Source: Pseudomonas sp. PB106
GTDB taxonomy: Bacteria > Pseudomonadota > Gammaproteobacteria > Pseudomonadales > Pseudomonadaceae
Direction: 5' to 3'
DNA length: 64,000 bases
Assembly (NCBI RefSeq): GCF_009764645.1
Contig: NZ_RWIM01000151.1
Coordinates: 1 to 64,000 of the forward strand
This document shows, piece by piece, positions 18,128 through 26,539 of this stretch. Each line of letters starts with the position of its first letter. Position 1 is the first letter of the stretch. The notes beneath the pieces were generated by a model. That model worked only from the letters and a program-made list of their open reading frames with translations. It ran no database searches and had not been told where the DNA came from. The position numbers were made by a program, and so were the translations under genes.

Positions 18128-18610
18128 TCAGAGCACCTCGGTGACACCAAACTGTTGCCGGGTGCCCGCCACCAGAATCTCCACCTCATCGCCCTCGAAC
18201 TTGCCCAGCAGGCTTTTGCCCAGCGGCGAGCGCGGGGTGATGACGGTAATCGGCTGACCCACCACGTCGACTTTCAGACCTGCCGCGTCCGGCGCCAGAA
18301 ACAGCCATTGCTCGCGACCCTTTTCGTCCTCCAGACCGAGCAGGGCGCCGATCTCGATCCCACGATTTTCATCGTAGGCGCGCAGCGTCAGGTTCTGACA
18401 CAGCGCCAGTGACCGACGAATTTCCTCAACCCGTTTCGCCTGACCCGCCGCCAGATACGACGCCTCAAGCCCCAGCGTGTCGTACTTGTTTTCGGCGATG
18501 TTTTCTTCGTGGGTCGCGGTTTCGTAGGCGGTCTGTGCGGCGCGTTCGGCAATATCGAGGTCGATGCGCAGCTTGTCGAGAATCAGTTGGTGAACCGTGT
18601 GCTTGTTCAT
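18128..18610 (-). CDS. GreA/GreB-like elongation factor protein
   Basis: A 160-aa protein with a helical N-terminal hairpin (MNKHTVHQLILDKLRIDLD, then AQTAYETATHEENIAENKYD) and a C-terminal FKBP-like Gre domain (GALLGLEDEKGREQWLFLAP, ITVITPRSPLGKSLLGKFEGD). The tip motif HEENIAENKYDTLGLEASY resembles the acidic coiled-coil tip of GreA/B but is not canonical. It may act at the RNA polymerase secondary channel like GreA or DksA. It begins 2 bases after the stop of the upstream membrane protein gene, so the two probably form one operon. Confidence 0.8.
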   Translation of the reverse strand: MNKHTVHQLILDKLRIDLDIAERAAQTAYETATHEENIAENKYDTLGLEASYLAAGQAKRVEEIRRSLALCQNLTLRAYDENRGIEIGALLGLEDEKGREQWLFLAPDAAGLKVDVVGQPITVITPRSPLGKSLLGKFEGDEVEILVAGTRQQFGVTEVL

Positions 18611-18612
18611 GA

Positions 18613-19026
18613 TCAATCGCAGAATTGCAAAACGTTGGCACGGCTTTTTTCGCTGGGAGCGTTCTGATCCTGTTGCAACCAGAACTGACACTTGGGGTTC
18701 GACTGATTGCGAATGCTGCTGCGGGCCTGATCCATGCGTTGCTGTTGCTCATTGCGGCGCAGGTTTTCTTCGTACTGATCGAACAGCGGACTCTGCGGCG
18801 GAATCTCCGGCTGGACCTGAACCTGGGGCGCTGGCGGGTTGGCCAATTGCTGCACGGCTTGAGCAACCGGTGCCCATTGTTCAGTAAACACAAAGCGCGA
18901 AAGCAGCCAGCAGGTCAGCGCAATGGCGAGAAAACCCAGCCATATGCCCAAGGCTATGCTGCCGGTCAAATGCAGCGCGCTAAGCTGAACAGGCAAAGGG
19001 CGACGCGGGTTGGGGCGATAGGGCAT
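18613..19026 (-). CDS. Single-pass membrane protein of unknown function
   Basis: A 137-aa protein with a basic, proline-rich N-terminus (MPYRPNPRRPLPVQL), one membrane helix at about residues 22-44 (GSIALGIWLGFLAIALTCWL), a proline-rich linker and a polar C-terminal region (YEENLRRNEQQQRMDQARSS) ending near two cysteines (KCQFWLQQ, QFCD). The C-terminal half should be periplasmic if the positive N-terminus stays inside. It lies upstream of the Gre-like gene with 2 bases between them. Function unknown. Confidence 0.75.
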   Translation of the reverse strand: MPYRPNPRRPLPVQLSALHLTGSIALGIWLGFLAIALTCWLLSRFVFTEQWAPVAQAVQQLANPPAPQVQVQPEIPPQSPLFDQYEENLRRNEQQQRMDQARSSIRNQSNPKCQFWLQQDQNAPSEKSRANVLQFCD

Positions 19027-19150
19027 GGCGGCCTCCTGGCGGATGATTGCGGGCGAGTGGCGATTGTCGCACGAAGATTAATCGCCGTCGGCTCTTCTGC
19101 GCGAGGTGATTTATGCGGACAATCGGTGCTTTTGCCAACGGGAGATTTGC

Positions 19151-20293
19151 ATGCCGGTACTGAACACCCGCTGGGATATTTTTTGCACTGTCGTCGACAA
19201 CTACGGCGACATTGGCGTGACCTGGCGCCTGGCCCGGCAATTGGTAGCCGAGCATGGACTGGATGTGCGCTTGTGGGTCGATGACTTGCGAGCCTTCGAA
19301 CGGATCTGCCCCGAGATCGACATTGGTGCCGCGCAGCAATCCCGGCAGGGCGTCGACGTACGGCACTGGCCCGTTGAGTGGCCGCACACAGAGGCGGCGG
19401 ATGTGGTGATCGCCGCATTCGCCTGTCAGTTGCCAAGTGATTACATGGACGCCATGGCGGCGCGGGAAAAACCGCCCCTGTGGATGAACCTCGACTACCT
19501 CAGCGCCGAAGACTGGGTCGTCGGTTGCCATGGTTTGCCGTCGGTCAAATACAAATCGGTGCAGAAGTTCTTCTTCTTTCCGGGCTTTCAACCGGGCACT
19601 GGCGGGCTGCTGCGTGAGCGAGGACTGCTCGAGCAGCGTCGGCAGTTTCAACAGGATGGCGAGGCGCAGCGACAATTCCTGCAAGGTCTGGGGATTGATC
19701 GCGCAGCGGATGCGCAGCTGATTTCACTCTTCGCCTATGAGAACGCCGGGCTGGCCAGTTGGCTGGACGTATTGTCGGCGGACACCAAGCCGACTCACTT
19801 GTTGGTACCGGAAGGGCGGATTCTCGGTGACGTGGCGCGCTGGCTCGGGGTGGAAACCCTGACAGTCGGAGCCATTCATGTCCGTCAGGCACTGACCGTA
19901 CAAGTGCTGCCGTTCGTCCGACAGGATCAATACGATCAGTTGCTGTGGTGCTGCGATTTCAATGCGGTGCGCGGCGAAGATTCGTTTGTTCGCGCGCAAT
20001 GGGCGGGGCGGCCGATGCTCTGGCACATCTATCAACAGGACGAAGACATCCATCTGGACAAGCTCGACGCCTTCCTCGCGCTCTATACGAAAAGGCTTTC
20101 GCCGGCGGCTGCCGAGGCGATGAACGGTCTGTGGCGTGCGTGGAGTGCCGGTCAACCGATCGGTGAACACTGGCTCGCGGCCCGTAATCATTGGCCAGAA
20201 CTGCAGGAAAATGCCGAAGCATGGTGTCTGGAACAAGGCTTGCAGGCCGATCTTGCCGGAGCGCTGGTACAGTTTTACCTAAATTGGATATGA
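19151..20293 (+). CDS. earP: EF-P arginine rhamnosyltransferase EarP
   Basis: A 380-aa inverting GT-B glycosyltransferase that attaches rhamnose from dTDP-L-rhamnose to Arg32 of EF-P, activating it to rescue polyproline stalling. The N-terminal motif WDIFCTVVDNYGDIGVTWRL holds the family's essential aspartates (D16 and D20 here), and the C-terminal nucleotide-binding loop is RGEDSFVRAQWAGRPMLWHI, with Glu of RGED as the partner residue. ATG 19151 follows GGGAG by 6 bases. The gene for its substrate, efp, starts 48 bases downstream. Confidence 0.96.
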   Translation: MPVLNTRWDIFCTVVDNYGDIGVTWRLARQLVAEHGLDVRLWVDDLRAFERICPEIDIGAAQQSRQGVDVRHWPVEWPHTEAADVVIAAFACQLPSDYMDAMAAREKPPLWMNLDYLSAEDWVVGCHGLPSVKYKSVQKFFFFPGFQPGTGGLLRERGLLEQRRQFQQDGEAQRQFLQGLGIDRAADAQLISLFAYENAGLASWLDVLSADTKPTHLLVPEGRILGDVARWLGVETLTVGAIHVRQALTVQVLPFVRQDQYDQLLWCCDFNAVRGEDSFVRAQWAGRPMLWHIYQQDEDIHLDKLDAFLALYTKRLSPAAAEAMNGLWRAWSAGQPIGEHWLAARNHWPELQENAEAWCLEQGLQADLAGALVQFYLNWI

Positions 20294-20341
20294 TACGCGG
20301 CCTAGATTTTTGTAAATCCCATCCAAATTCGGATATTCGCA

Positions 20342-20911
20342 ATGAAAACTGGTAAAGAACTCAAACCCGGTACCGTGATCCGTATCGACAACGATCCTTG
20401 GCTGGTTCAGAAAGCTGAATTCACCAAGTCGGGCCGTAACAGCGCGATCATGAAGACCAAGCTGAAGAACCTGCTGACCGGTTACAAGACCGAAACCGTT
20501 TACGGTGCGGACGACAAACTGGACGACGTGATCCTGGATCGCAAAGAAGCCACCCTGTCTTTCATCAGCGGTGACTCCTACACGTTCATGGACACCACCG
20601 ACTACACCATGTACGAGCTGAACGCTGAAGACATCGAAGCTGTTCTGCCATTCGTGGAAGAAGGCATGACCGACGTTTGCGAAGCCGTATTCTTCGAAGA
20701 GCGTCTGGTTTCCGTAGAACTGCCAACCACCATCGTGCGTGTAGTTGACTACACCGAAGGTTCGGCTCGCGGCGACACTTCCGGCAAAGTCATGAAGCCA
20801 GCCAAGCTGGCCAACGGTACTGAGCTGCAGGTTGCTGACTTCATCGAAATCGGTGACAAGATCGAGATCGACACCCGCGAAGGCGGTTCCTACAAAGGCC
20901 GTGCCAAATAA
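20342..20911 (+). CDS. efp: Elongation factor P
   Basis: A 189-aa translation factor that binds between the P and E sites and promotes peptide bonds at consecutive prolines. The modification loop reads [10 protein letters not shown], with Arg at position 32. This is the rhamnosylated type, consistent with the adjacent earP; the lysine-type EpmA/EpmB system is not expected. The OB domains and the C-terminal signature [19 protein letters not shown] are complete. A terminator follows at 20932. Confidence 0.97.
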   Translation: MKTGKELKPGTVIRIDNDPWLVQKAEFTKSGRNSAIMKTKLKNLLTGYKTETVYGADDKLDDVILDRKEATLSFISGDSYTFMDTTDYTMYELNAEDIEAVLPFVEEGMTDVCEAVFFEERLVSVELPTTIVRVVDYTEGSARGDTSGKVMKPAKLANGTELQVADFIEIGDKIEIDTREGGSYKGRAK

Positions 20912-20931
20912 GCACTGCTTTTTGCGGAAAG

Positions 20932-20962
20932 AAAAAGCCCGACCATTGAGTCGGGCTTTTTT
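20932..20962. terminator. Bidirectional terminator between efp and ohr
   Basis: AAAAAGCCCGA and TCGGGCTTTTT form an 11-bp stem with an 8-base loop, with A and T runs on both sides; efp and ohr converge on it. Confidence 0.9.
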
Positions 20963-20985
20963 GTGCCTGCGATTTGCGTATGGCT

Positions 20986-21405
20986 TCAAACGGTAACGTG
21001 CAGACGTACATCAACATTGCCACGGGTGGCGTTGGAGTACGGGCAAACCTGGTGAGCGGCGTCGACCAGCGATTGCGCGTCGGCTTGTTCCAGGCCAGGC
21101 AGGCTGATGTGCAGATCGATGTCCAGACCAAAGCCGCCAGGGATTTGACCAATGCCGACGTGGGCGGTGATCGAGGCATTGTCGGGGATTTTGCGTTGAG
21201 TCTGGCTGGCAACGAATTTCAGCGCGCCGATGAAGCAGGCCGAGTAACCGGCTGCGAACAGCTGCTCAGGGTTGGTCGCCGCGCCGCCAGCGCCACCGAG
21301 TTCTTTCGGGGTGGCGAGTTTGACGTCGAGGATGTTGTCGCTGGAGATCGCACGACCATCACGGCCGCCGGTGGAAGTGGCGATTGCAGTGTAGAGAGTT
21401 TGCAT
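20986..21405 (-). CDS. ohr: Organic hydroperoxide resistance protein Ohr
   Basis: A 139-aa Cys-based thiol peroxidase of the OsmC/Ohr family that reduces organic and fatty-acid hydroperoxides, usually with lipoyl-protein electrons. The two active-site cysteines are Cys57 in AAGYSACFIGAL and Cys121 in HQVCPYSNATRGN. The start is ATG 21405. The gene is preceded by palindromic TTGCGCGCAA-type sites, the expected targets of the OhrR repressor encoded just upstream on the same strand. Confidence 0.96.
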   Translation of the reverse strand: MQTLYTAIATSTGGRDGRAISSDNILDVKLATPKELGGAGGAATNPEQLFAAGYSACFIGALKFVASQTQRKIPDNASITAHVGIGQIPGGFGLDIDLHISLPGLEQADAQSLVDAAHQVCPYSNATRGNVDVRLHVTV

Positions 21406-21442
21406 GGTGTGAGCCTCGTAGGGTGTGATGTGTTGCGCTAAT

Positions 21443-21502
21443 TGTTTGCGCGCTAAGTAAGTGCGAAATGAATGTATCGCATGAATATTTTGCGCGCAAT
21501 AT
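21443..21502 (-). promoter_or_regulatory. Putative OhrR operator region of ohr
   Basis: A near-perfect palindrome ATATTTTGCGCGCAATAT spans 21485-21502, and a partial copy TTGTTTGCGCGCTAA spans 21443-21457, both within 100 bases of the ohr start. OhrR proteins bind AT-flanked palindromes of this sort. A similar core (TTGCACGCAA) lies before the gpx-ospR operon at 36.76 kb. Confidence 0.6.
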
Positions 21503-21552
21503 AAATTTTAAAGAATAATTCGCGTTGATTGGCGAAGATTCGCTTAAACACT

Positions 21553-21631
21553 TGTAGGAGCTGCGGCACGCTGCGATCTTTTGATCTTAAAAACCAAGGT
21601 CCAAAGATCGCAGCGTGCTGCAGCTCCTACA
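21553..21631. repeat. REP doublet (GATCGCAG family)
   Basis: TGTAGGAGCTGCGGCACGCT with GCGATCTTTTGATCTTAA at the left and the complement CAAAGATCGCAGCGTGCTGC then AGCTCCTACA at the right. It lies between ohr and ohrR. Confidence 0.86.
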
Positions 21632-21647
21632 GGGGGAGAGGGTGCAG

Positions 21648-22103
21648 TCAGGTGAGGGTTTGTTGGAGGTTACTGCGCAGTGCTTGTAGTTCTGTCTGCA
21701 GGTTTTGCAGGCGTTCGATGGAGAAACCGCTGGCGCCGAGAATGCATTGCGGAACGGTTTGGGCTCTCTCTTTGAGCTCACGCCCCTTGGCAGTCAGTTC
21801 GACGATGACGACCCGCTCATCGTCCCGGCTACGCGTACGGCTCAATAAGCCTTCACCTTCCAGCCGTTTAAGCAGCGGCGTCAGCGACCCCGGATCGGTG
21901 AGCAATTTTGTGCTGATTTCTCCCACCGTCAAACCATCCTTCTCCCACAACACCATCATCGCCAGATATTGCGGGTAGGTCAGGCCCAGCGCTTGCAGCA
22001 GTGGTTTGTAGACTTTGGTCATCATCAGCGAGGTGGAGTGCAGGGCGAAGCAGGCCTGGTTATCCAGTAGCAGGTCGTCGCAGGTGTCGCGTTCGGAAGT
22101 CAT
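21648..22103 (-). CDS. ohrR: MarR-family peroxide-sensing repressor OhrR
   Basis: A 151-aa MarR-family winged-helix regulator. The N-terminal reactive cysteine of OhrR is visible as Cys18 in LLDNQACFALHS. The motif [20 protein letters not shown] and the DNA-binding wing [21 protein letters not shown] are characteristic. Organic peroxides oxidise the cysteine and release the operator. ATG 22103, with AAGG at 8 bases, is preferred to ATG 22130, which has no ribosome site. It lies 240 bases upstream of ohr on the same strand, separated by a REP and the operator region. Confidence 0.93.
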   Translation of the reverse strand: MTSERDTCDDLLLDNQACFALHSTSLMMTKVYKPLLQALGLTYPQYLAMMVLWEKDGLTVGEISTKLLTDPGSLTPLLKRLEGEGLLSRTRSRDDERVVIVELTAKGRELKERAQTVPQCILGASGFSIERLQNLQTELQALRSNLQQTLT

Positions 22104-22175
22104 GTCAAAGCCTTGATCGGTGATGGTCATGAATCTAGCGCCCGAATCTTTAATGCGCCAGATAATTCTCCGGCA

Positions 22176-23132
22176 CTAGTGGCGACCCAAGTCCCGCTGC
22201 AGCGCCAGATCCCACGGCGGCACAGGGCTGAAGCGCGTCTTGAGATATTCCAGCAACAGGCGGCTACGTGAGTTGGTCTGCTGCTCCATTCGCAGGGCGT
22301 AAATGCCAGTGGACTCGGGTTTCGGCAGGCCGTTTTCGCAAAACAACGGCAGCAGTTCCCCGCGCAGCAAATATTCGCTGGCCAGCCAGGTCGGTAGATG
22401 CGCGATCCCCAATCCGGCCAAAGCACCGCAGACCAGCGCCTCGGCGTTGTTGGCGCTCATGCGAATCCGTGCCGGACGGTGCAATTGCAACTGTCCGTCC
22501 AGTTCGAATCGCCAGGCGAAGGGCGGGGCGAGGCCTTCCCAGTCCAGGCCGTCATGCTCATTCAACTGCGCAGGATGACTCGGGATGCCTCGCCGCTTGA
22601 GATAATCGGGGCTGGCGCATGCGATGCGCACCATACTTGCCAATGGTGTGGCGACCAATCGCGTATCGGCCATTTGCCCGGCACGCAGAACCAGATCGAC
22701 TTTGCCCAGGTTTGAACCGGCCATATCGACGAAGCTGTCGATCAAGTGCAGTTGCACGTCGAGCCCGGGATATAAGACCAGAAAGTCGGCAATCACCGGC
22801 GCCAGATGTCGCCGCCCAAACGCCGCTGGCGCATCAATGCGAATCAAGCCCTCGGGTGCGCTGCTCAGGGACACCGCTTCGGCGCGAGCCAGTTGCAACT
22901 CGGCAACGATTCGCCGTGCGCGGTCGGCAAATGCCAGACCGGCAGGAGTGGCGCGAACGGCGTGAGTCGTGCGGATGAATAACTGGCTGCCGACGGCGCT
23001 TTCCAGGTTGTCGATTCGTCGCGCCACTGCCGAGGGTGTCAGCGGATGGCGGCGCGAAGCGGCGGAAAAACTGCCGCTTTCCAGCACATCGAGAAACAGT
23101 CCGAGCTGGTCGGTGAGTTGATTGGGATTCAT
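22176..23132 (-). CDS. LysR-family transcriptional regulator
   Basis: A 318-aa LysR-type regulator. The helix-turn-helix is VLESGSFSAASRRHPLTPSA, then VARRIDNLESAVGSQLFIRT, and the C-terminal effector domain begins near residue 92 (GLIRIDAPAAFGRRHLAPVI). It belongs to the AaeR/CrgA-like group with an LxLxxxxSFVDMA segment. The ligand cannot be read. It is divergent from the TSUP exporter gene with 111 bases between starts, so it may regulate that gene, as LysR regulators often do. Confidence 0.9.
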   Translation of the reverse strand: MNPNQLTDQLGLFLDVLESGSFSAASRRHPLTPSAVARRIDNLESAVGSQLFIRTTHAVRATPAGLAFADRARRIVAELQLARAEAVSLSSAPEGLIRIDAPAAFGRRHLAPVIADFLVLYPGLDVQLHLIDSFVDMAGSNLGKVDLVLRAGQMADTRLVATPLASMVRIACASPDYLKRRGIPSHPAQLNEHDGLDWEGLAPPFAWRFELDGQLQLHRPARIRMSANNAEALVCGALAGLGIAHLPTWLASEYLLRGELLPLFCENGLPKPESTGIYALRMEQQTNSRSRLLLEYLKTRFSPVPPWDLALQRDLGRH

Positions 23133-23243
23133 GAACGCAATGCCTGTGCGAAATCAGCACAGCCATTGTGCGTTGCTATGCGTTTCCCCGCCAGCCGCGA
23201 CTGCGTAGGATGAATAGTCTGACGTGAGAGGAATTTGGCTGTG

Positions 23244-23990
23244 ATGGAGTTTTTGCTGTACCTGCTGTTCGGCGCTGCCCTCGGCACACTCGGCGGCATC
23301 TTCGGTATCGGCGGTGGACTGATCGCCATTCCACTGCTCGGCGTGTGGTTCGGGCTGGATCAACAGATCGCTCAGGGCACGGCGCTGGTCATGGTCGTGC
23401 CCAACGTGATGTTGGCGTTGTGGCGCTACCACCAACGCAACCGCATTGAGTTGCGTCACGCATTGCCATTGGCGCTGATGGGATTCTGCTTTGCCTGGAT
23501 CGGCTCGATCTGGGCCGTCGGCATCGACGCGCAAACCATGCGTATCGGCTTCGTCGCTTTCCTCGTGGTGCTGTCGGTCTACAACCTGTTGAAGATGTTT
23601 GGCCGGCAACCCGCCGCGACGTCGGAGATGCGCTATTCGTGGCCATGGCTCGGTGTGCTCGGCGCGGCGTCCGGCACCATGGGCGGGCTGTTCGGTGTCG
23701 GCGGGGCGGTGGTCGCAACGCCGGTGTTGACCAGCCTGTTCGGCACCACGCAGGTGGTCGCTCAGGGCTTGTCGCTGGCGCTGGCCTTGCCGAGCACCGG
23801 GGTGACGCTGGTGACGTATGCGGTGCATCACGAAGTGGACTGGATGATCGGCCTGCCGCTGGCCATCGGGGGTCTGGCCAGCATCAGTTGGGGCGTGAAA
23901 GTCGCCCACGCCATGCCGGAAAAAATCCTGCGCGGGCTGTTCTGCGGTTTTCTGGTGCTGTGTGCGGTGATGCTCGCGTTTAAAGTTTAA
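23244..23990 (+). CDS. Sulfite exporter TauE/SafE-family membrane protein
   Basis: A 248-aa TSUP-family inner-membrane protein with about eight helices in two repeats. Each repeat opens with the glycine-rich signature (AALGTLGGIFGIGGGLIAIP near the start; ASGTMGGLFGVGGAVVATPV in the middle). It could export sulfite, sulfoacetate or another small anion; the substrate is unknown. ATG 23244 is used; GTG 23241 is an alternative with better spacing from GAGAGGA. Its stop codon overlaps the convergent LysR gene by 11 bases. Confidence 0.9.
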   Translation: MEFLLYLLFGAALGTLGGIFGIGGGLIAIPLLGVWFGLDQQIAQGTALVMVVPNVMLALWRYHQRNRIELRHALPLALMGFCFAWIGSIWAVGIDAQTMRIGFVAFLVVLSVYNLLKMFGRQPAATSEMRYSWPWLGVLGAASGTMGGLFGVGGAVVATPVLTSLFGTTQVVAQGLSLALALPSTGVTLVTYAVHHEVDWMIGLPLAIGGLASISWGVKVAHAMPEKILRGLFCGFLVLCAVMLAFKV

Positions 23991-24870
23991 AACCTTCGAC
24001 GATGTGCTCGGCCAGGCACTCGGTGATCGGCGACGGATGATTGAGGTTGCGCACCAGCATGATGCTGGCTTCCGGCAGCAACGGCAGGTCTTGGTCGGCG
24101 CCGAGAATGCGCATGTCCGGGGTGATCAGGCTTTCCAGTTGCGCGGTGATCGCCAGACCCGCGCTGACCACGGCCATCAGCGCCGACAAACTGGTGCTGT
24201 TATAGGCGATGCGGTAATCGCGGCCCATCGCGTCCAGCGCATTGCACGCCCACAATCGGCAGAAACAATCACTGTTGAACATCGCCAGCGGCAGCGGCGT
24301 TTGTTCATGGGCGCTGAAATTCTGCGCCTCGGCCCAGACGAAACGCTCCTTGCGCAGCAGTTGGCCGATCTCGTTGCCCGGTTCGCGGGTGACGATCGAC
24401 AAGTCCAGATCGGTGCGCTGCAACAGTTGTTTGGTCGACTCGCAATGCACCTCGATCTGGATCAGCGGATAGAACTGCGCAAACCGCGACAGGATTCCCG
24501 GCAGAAAACGCATCACGTAGTCATCCGGCGTACCGATGCGCACGGTGCCGACCATGTGCGGCTCGCGCAGCGTGTTGAACACTTCGCTGTGCAGCTTGAG
24601 GATGCGTCGGGCGTAACCGAGCAGCACCTGGCCCTCAGCTGTGAGGCGCACCTGACGTCCATCACGCTCGAACAACTGGCGCTGCAACACGTCCTCTTCC
24701 AGACGCTTCATCTGCATGCTCACCGCTGATTGCGTGCGGTTGACCATTTCGCCGGCGCGGGTGAAACCGCCCTGATCGGCAATCGCCACGAAGGTGCGCA
24801 GGACATCGGTATCGATACTGGGGTAGGCGGACAATTGATGAATCTCCGTGATGCATGCCATCAGAAACAT
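23980..24870 (-). CDS. LysR-family transcriptional regulator
   Basis: A LysR regulator of about 296 aa. The start is taken at ATG 24870 (MFLMACITEI); ATG 24861 (MACITEIHQL) is equally possible because neither has a clear ribosome site. The frame is open further upstream, but that part lies over the divergent DUF1127 gene. HTH: RTFVAIADQGGFTRAGEMVN then TQSAVSMQMKRLEEDVLQRQ. The effector domain starts near VRIGTPDDYVMRFLPGIL, typical of the HexA/LrhA-like group. It faces the TSUP gene convergently and the DUF1127 gene divergently. Confidence 0.88.
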   Translation of the reverse strand: MFLMACITEIHQLSAYPSIDTDVLRTFVAIADQGGFTRAGEMVNRTQSAVSMQMKRLEEDVLQRQLFERDGRQVRLTAEGQVLLGYARRILKLHSEVFNTLREPHMVGTVRIGTPDDYVMRFLPGILSRFAQFYPLIQIEVHCESTKQLLQRTDLDLSIVTREPGNEIGQLLRKERFVWAEAQNFSAHEQTPLPLAMFNSDCFCRLWACNALDAMGRDYRIAYNSTSLSALMAVVSAGLAITAQLESLITPDMRILGADQDLPLLPEASIMLVRNLNHPSPITECLAEHIVEGFKL

Positions 24871-24930
24871 TCGTTGGATTGATCTTAGCGCCGGCGCGAG
24901 ACTTGAGCCATCCACAAGGAGGGCAACACG

Positions 24931-25146
24931 ATGAAAGGTCAAAGAGAGTATGCAAGCGAAGAAAAATACAGCGGCCATATCGTTTCCGATCTGCTGCACA
25001 AGTTTAGCCGCTGGTACGAACTTCACCGCGAACGCGAGTTGCTGGCCAGTCTGAGCGACGAAGCGTTGAAAGACATCGGGGTCAGTCGTGCCGATGTTGA
25101 ACACGAAGCCGTGCGGCCGTTCTGGGACGATCCGATGCATAAATGA
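24931..25146 (+). CDS. DUF1127 small protein (YjiS-like)
   Basis: A 71-aa protein with the YjiS/DUF1127 motif WYELHRERELLASLSDEALK followed by DIGVSRADVEHEA. Short Arg-rich proteins of this family can be RNA-binding regulators in other proteobacteria, but their function in Pseudomonas is open. Start ATG 24931 has a strong AAGGAGG site. It is divergent from the LysR gene, a common pairing for this family. Confidence 0.87.
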   Translation: MKGQREYASEEKYSGHIVSDLLHKFSRWYELHRERELLASLSDEALKDIGVSRADVEHEAVRPFWDDPMHK

Positions 25147-25210
25147 TGGGCGCTACGCTACACAAACCAACTTCAGGTGAGGTAGGTTGCGAGCAGACAA
25201 GGAGATGCTC

Positions 25211-26440
25211 ATGCCCGCAACAGTATCCTTTTCCCTTAAACAGGCGCGACGTCTGGCGCTGGCAGCTCAAGGGTTCAACGGGCGCCAGCCGCCGAACGTC
25301 AAGGCCGCCCACATCAACCGGCTGATCGAACGGCTGGGCCTGCTGCAAATCGACTCCGTCAACGCCGTGGTGCGCTCGCACTACCTGCCGCTGTTTTCCC
25401 GTCTCGGTTCCTATTCCTCTGACTTGCTCGACCAGGCTGCCTGGAGTTCGGGGCGGCGTCGTTCGTTGTTTGAATATTGGGGCCACGAAGCATCGTTGCT
25501 GCCGCTGTCGATGTACCCATTGATGGGGTGGCGCATGCAGCGGGCTAAACGCGGCGAGGATATTTATCAACAACTGGCAAAGTTTGGCCGTGAACAGCAG
25601 GACGTTGTTCGCCGGGTTTTGAACTCGGTTCAAGAACAGGGCGCCGTCGGTGCGGGCAGTCTGTCGACCCGTGAAGACAAGGCCGGGCCATGGTGGGACT
25701 GGAGCGCGGAAAAGCACGCGCTGGAGTGGTTGTTCGCCGCCGGTGAAGTGACGGTAGCGGGACGGCGTGGGTTTGAGCGTTTGTATGATTTGCCGGAGCG
25801 GGTGATTCCTTCGTCCATTCTGCAGCAAGCGTTGCCCGATGAGGCCGAGGCCCAGCGTGGTTTGCTGTTGCATGCGGCGCAGGCATTGGGCGTCGGCACT
25901 GAGAAAGACCTGCGCGATTACTTCCGCCTGAACCCGGCGGATGCGCGTCCACGTCTGGCGGAATTGGTTGAGGCGGGGCAGTTGCAGATGTGCGAAGTCG
26001 CCTGTTGGCGGCAGATCGCCTATTGCCTGCCGGAGCCGAAAGTCCCGCGCAAGGTTGTCGCCAGTGCGCTGTTGTCGCCCTTCGATTCATTGATCTGGGA
26101 GCGCAGCCGCACCGAGCGCTTGTTCGATTTCCGCTATCGGTTGGAGATTTACACGCCGCAGGACAAGCGGGTTTACGGCTATTACGTGTTGCCGTTTTTG
26201 CACAATGAGCGGGTTGCCGCGCGAGTTGATCTGCGTGCCGAGCGCGCGTCAGGGCGGTTGGCGGTGCATGCAGTGCACGAAGAGGAGGTCGGGTTGGATG
26301 AGGAGGGAATGCTGGCGCTGGCGCTGAATCTGCAGCGGATGGCGGATTGGTTGGGGCTTGAGCGGGTGCAGCTCAATTGCCAGCGCGCGAGTGCAGGGCG
26401 GTTGCGGGTGGCATTGGCCAAAATCGACGACCCCCTGTAG
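25211..26440 (+). CDS. AlkZ/YcaQ-family DNA glycosylase (winged-helix protein)
   Basis: A 409-aa protein of the YcaQ/AlkZ (HTH_42) family. In E. coli, YcaQ unhooks interstrand crosslinks and alkylated bases. The catalytic region LGLLQIDSVNAVVRSHYLPL shows the QxD motif of that family near residues 43-47, and FEYWGHEASLLPLSMYPLMGW follows. Tandem winged helices occupy the N-terminal two thirds, and a beta-barrel the C-terminus (SPFDSLIWERSRTERLFDFR). ATG 25211 follows AAGGAG at 6 bases. The reading frame ends in TAG supplied by a REP element. Confidence 0.87.
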   Translation: MPATVSFSLKQARRLALAAQGFNGRQPPNVKAAHINRLIERLGLLQIDSVNAVVRSHYLPLFSRLGSYSSDLLDQAAWSSGRRRSLFEYWGHEASLLPLSMYPLMGWRMQRAKRGEDIYQQLAKFGREQQDVVRRVLNSVQEQGAVGAGSLSTREDKAGPWWDWSAEKHALEWLFAAGEVTVAGRRGFERLYDLPERVIPSSILQQALPDEAEAQRGLLLHAAQALGVGTEKDLRDYFRLNPADARPRLAELVEAGQLQMCEVACWRQIAYCLPEPKVPRKVVASALLSPFDSLIWERSRTERLFDFRYRLEIYTPQDKRVYGYYVLPFLHNERVAARVDLRAERASGRLAVHAVHEEEVGLDEEGMLALALNLQRMADWLGLERVQLNCQRASAGRLRVALAKIDDPL

Positions 26441-26522
26441 GAGCTGCCGAAGGCTGCGATCTTTTGATCTTGATCTTAAAAAACAACATCAAAAGATCGC
26501 AGCCTTCGGCCGCTCCTACAGG
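26435..26522. repeat. REP doublet (GATCGCAG family)
   Basis: CTGTAGGAGCTGCCGAAGGC then TGCGATCTTTTGATC at the left and the complementary AAAAGATCGCAGCCTTCGGC then CGCTCCTACAG at the right. The GATCTT unit is duplicated in the centre. The stop codon of the glycosylase gene (26438-26440) is the TAG inside the first arm. Confidence 0.88.
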
Positions 26523-26539
26523 GGCGGCGGCGAGGCGGT

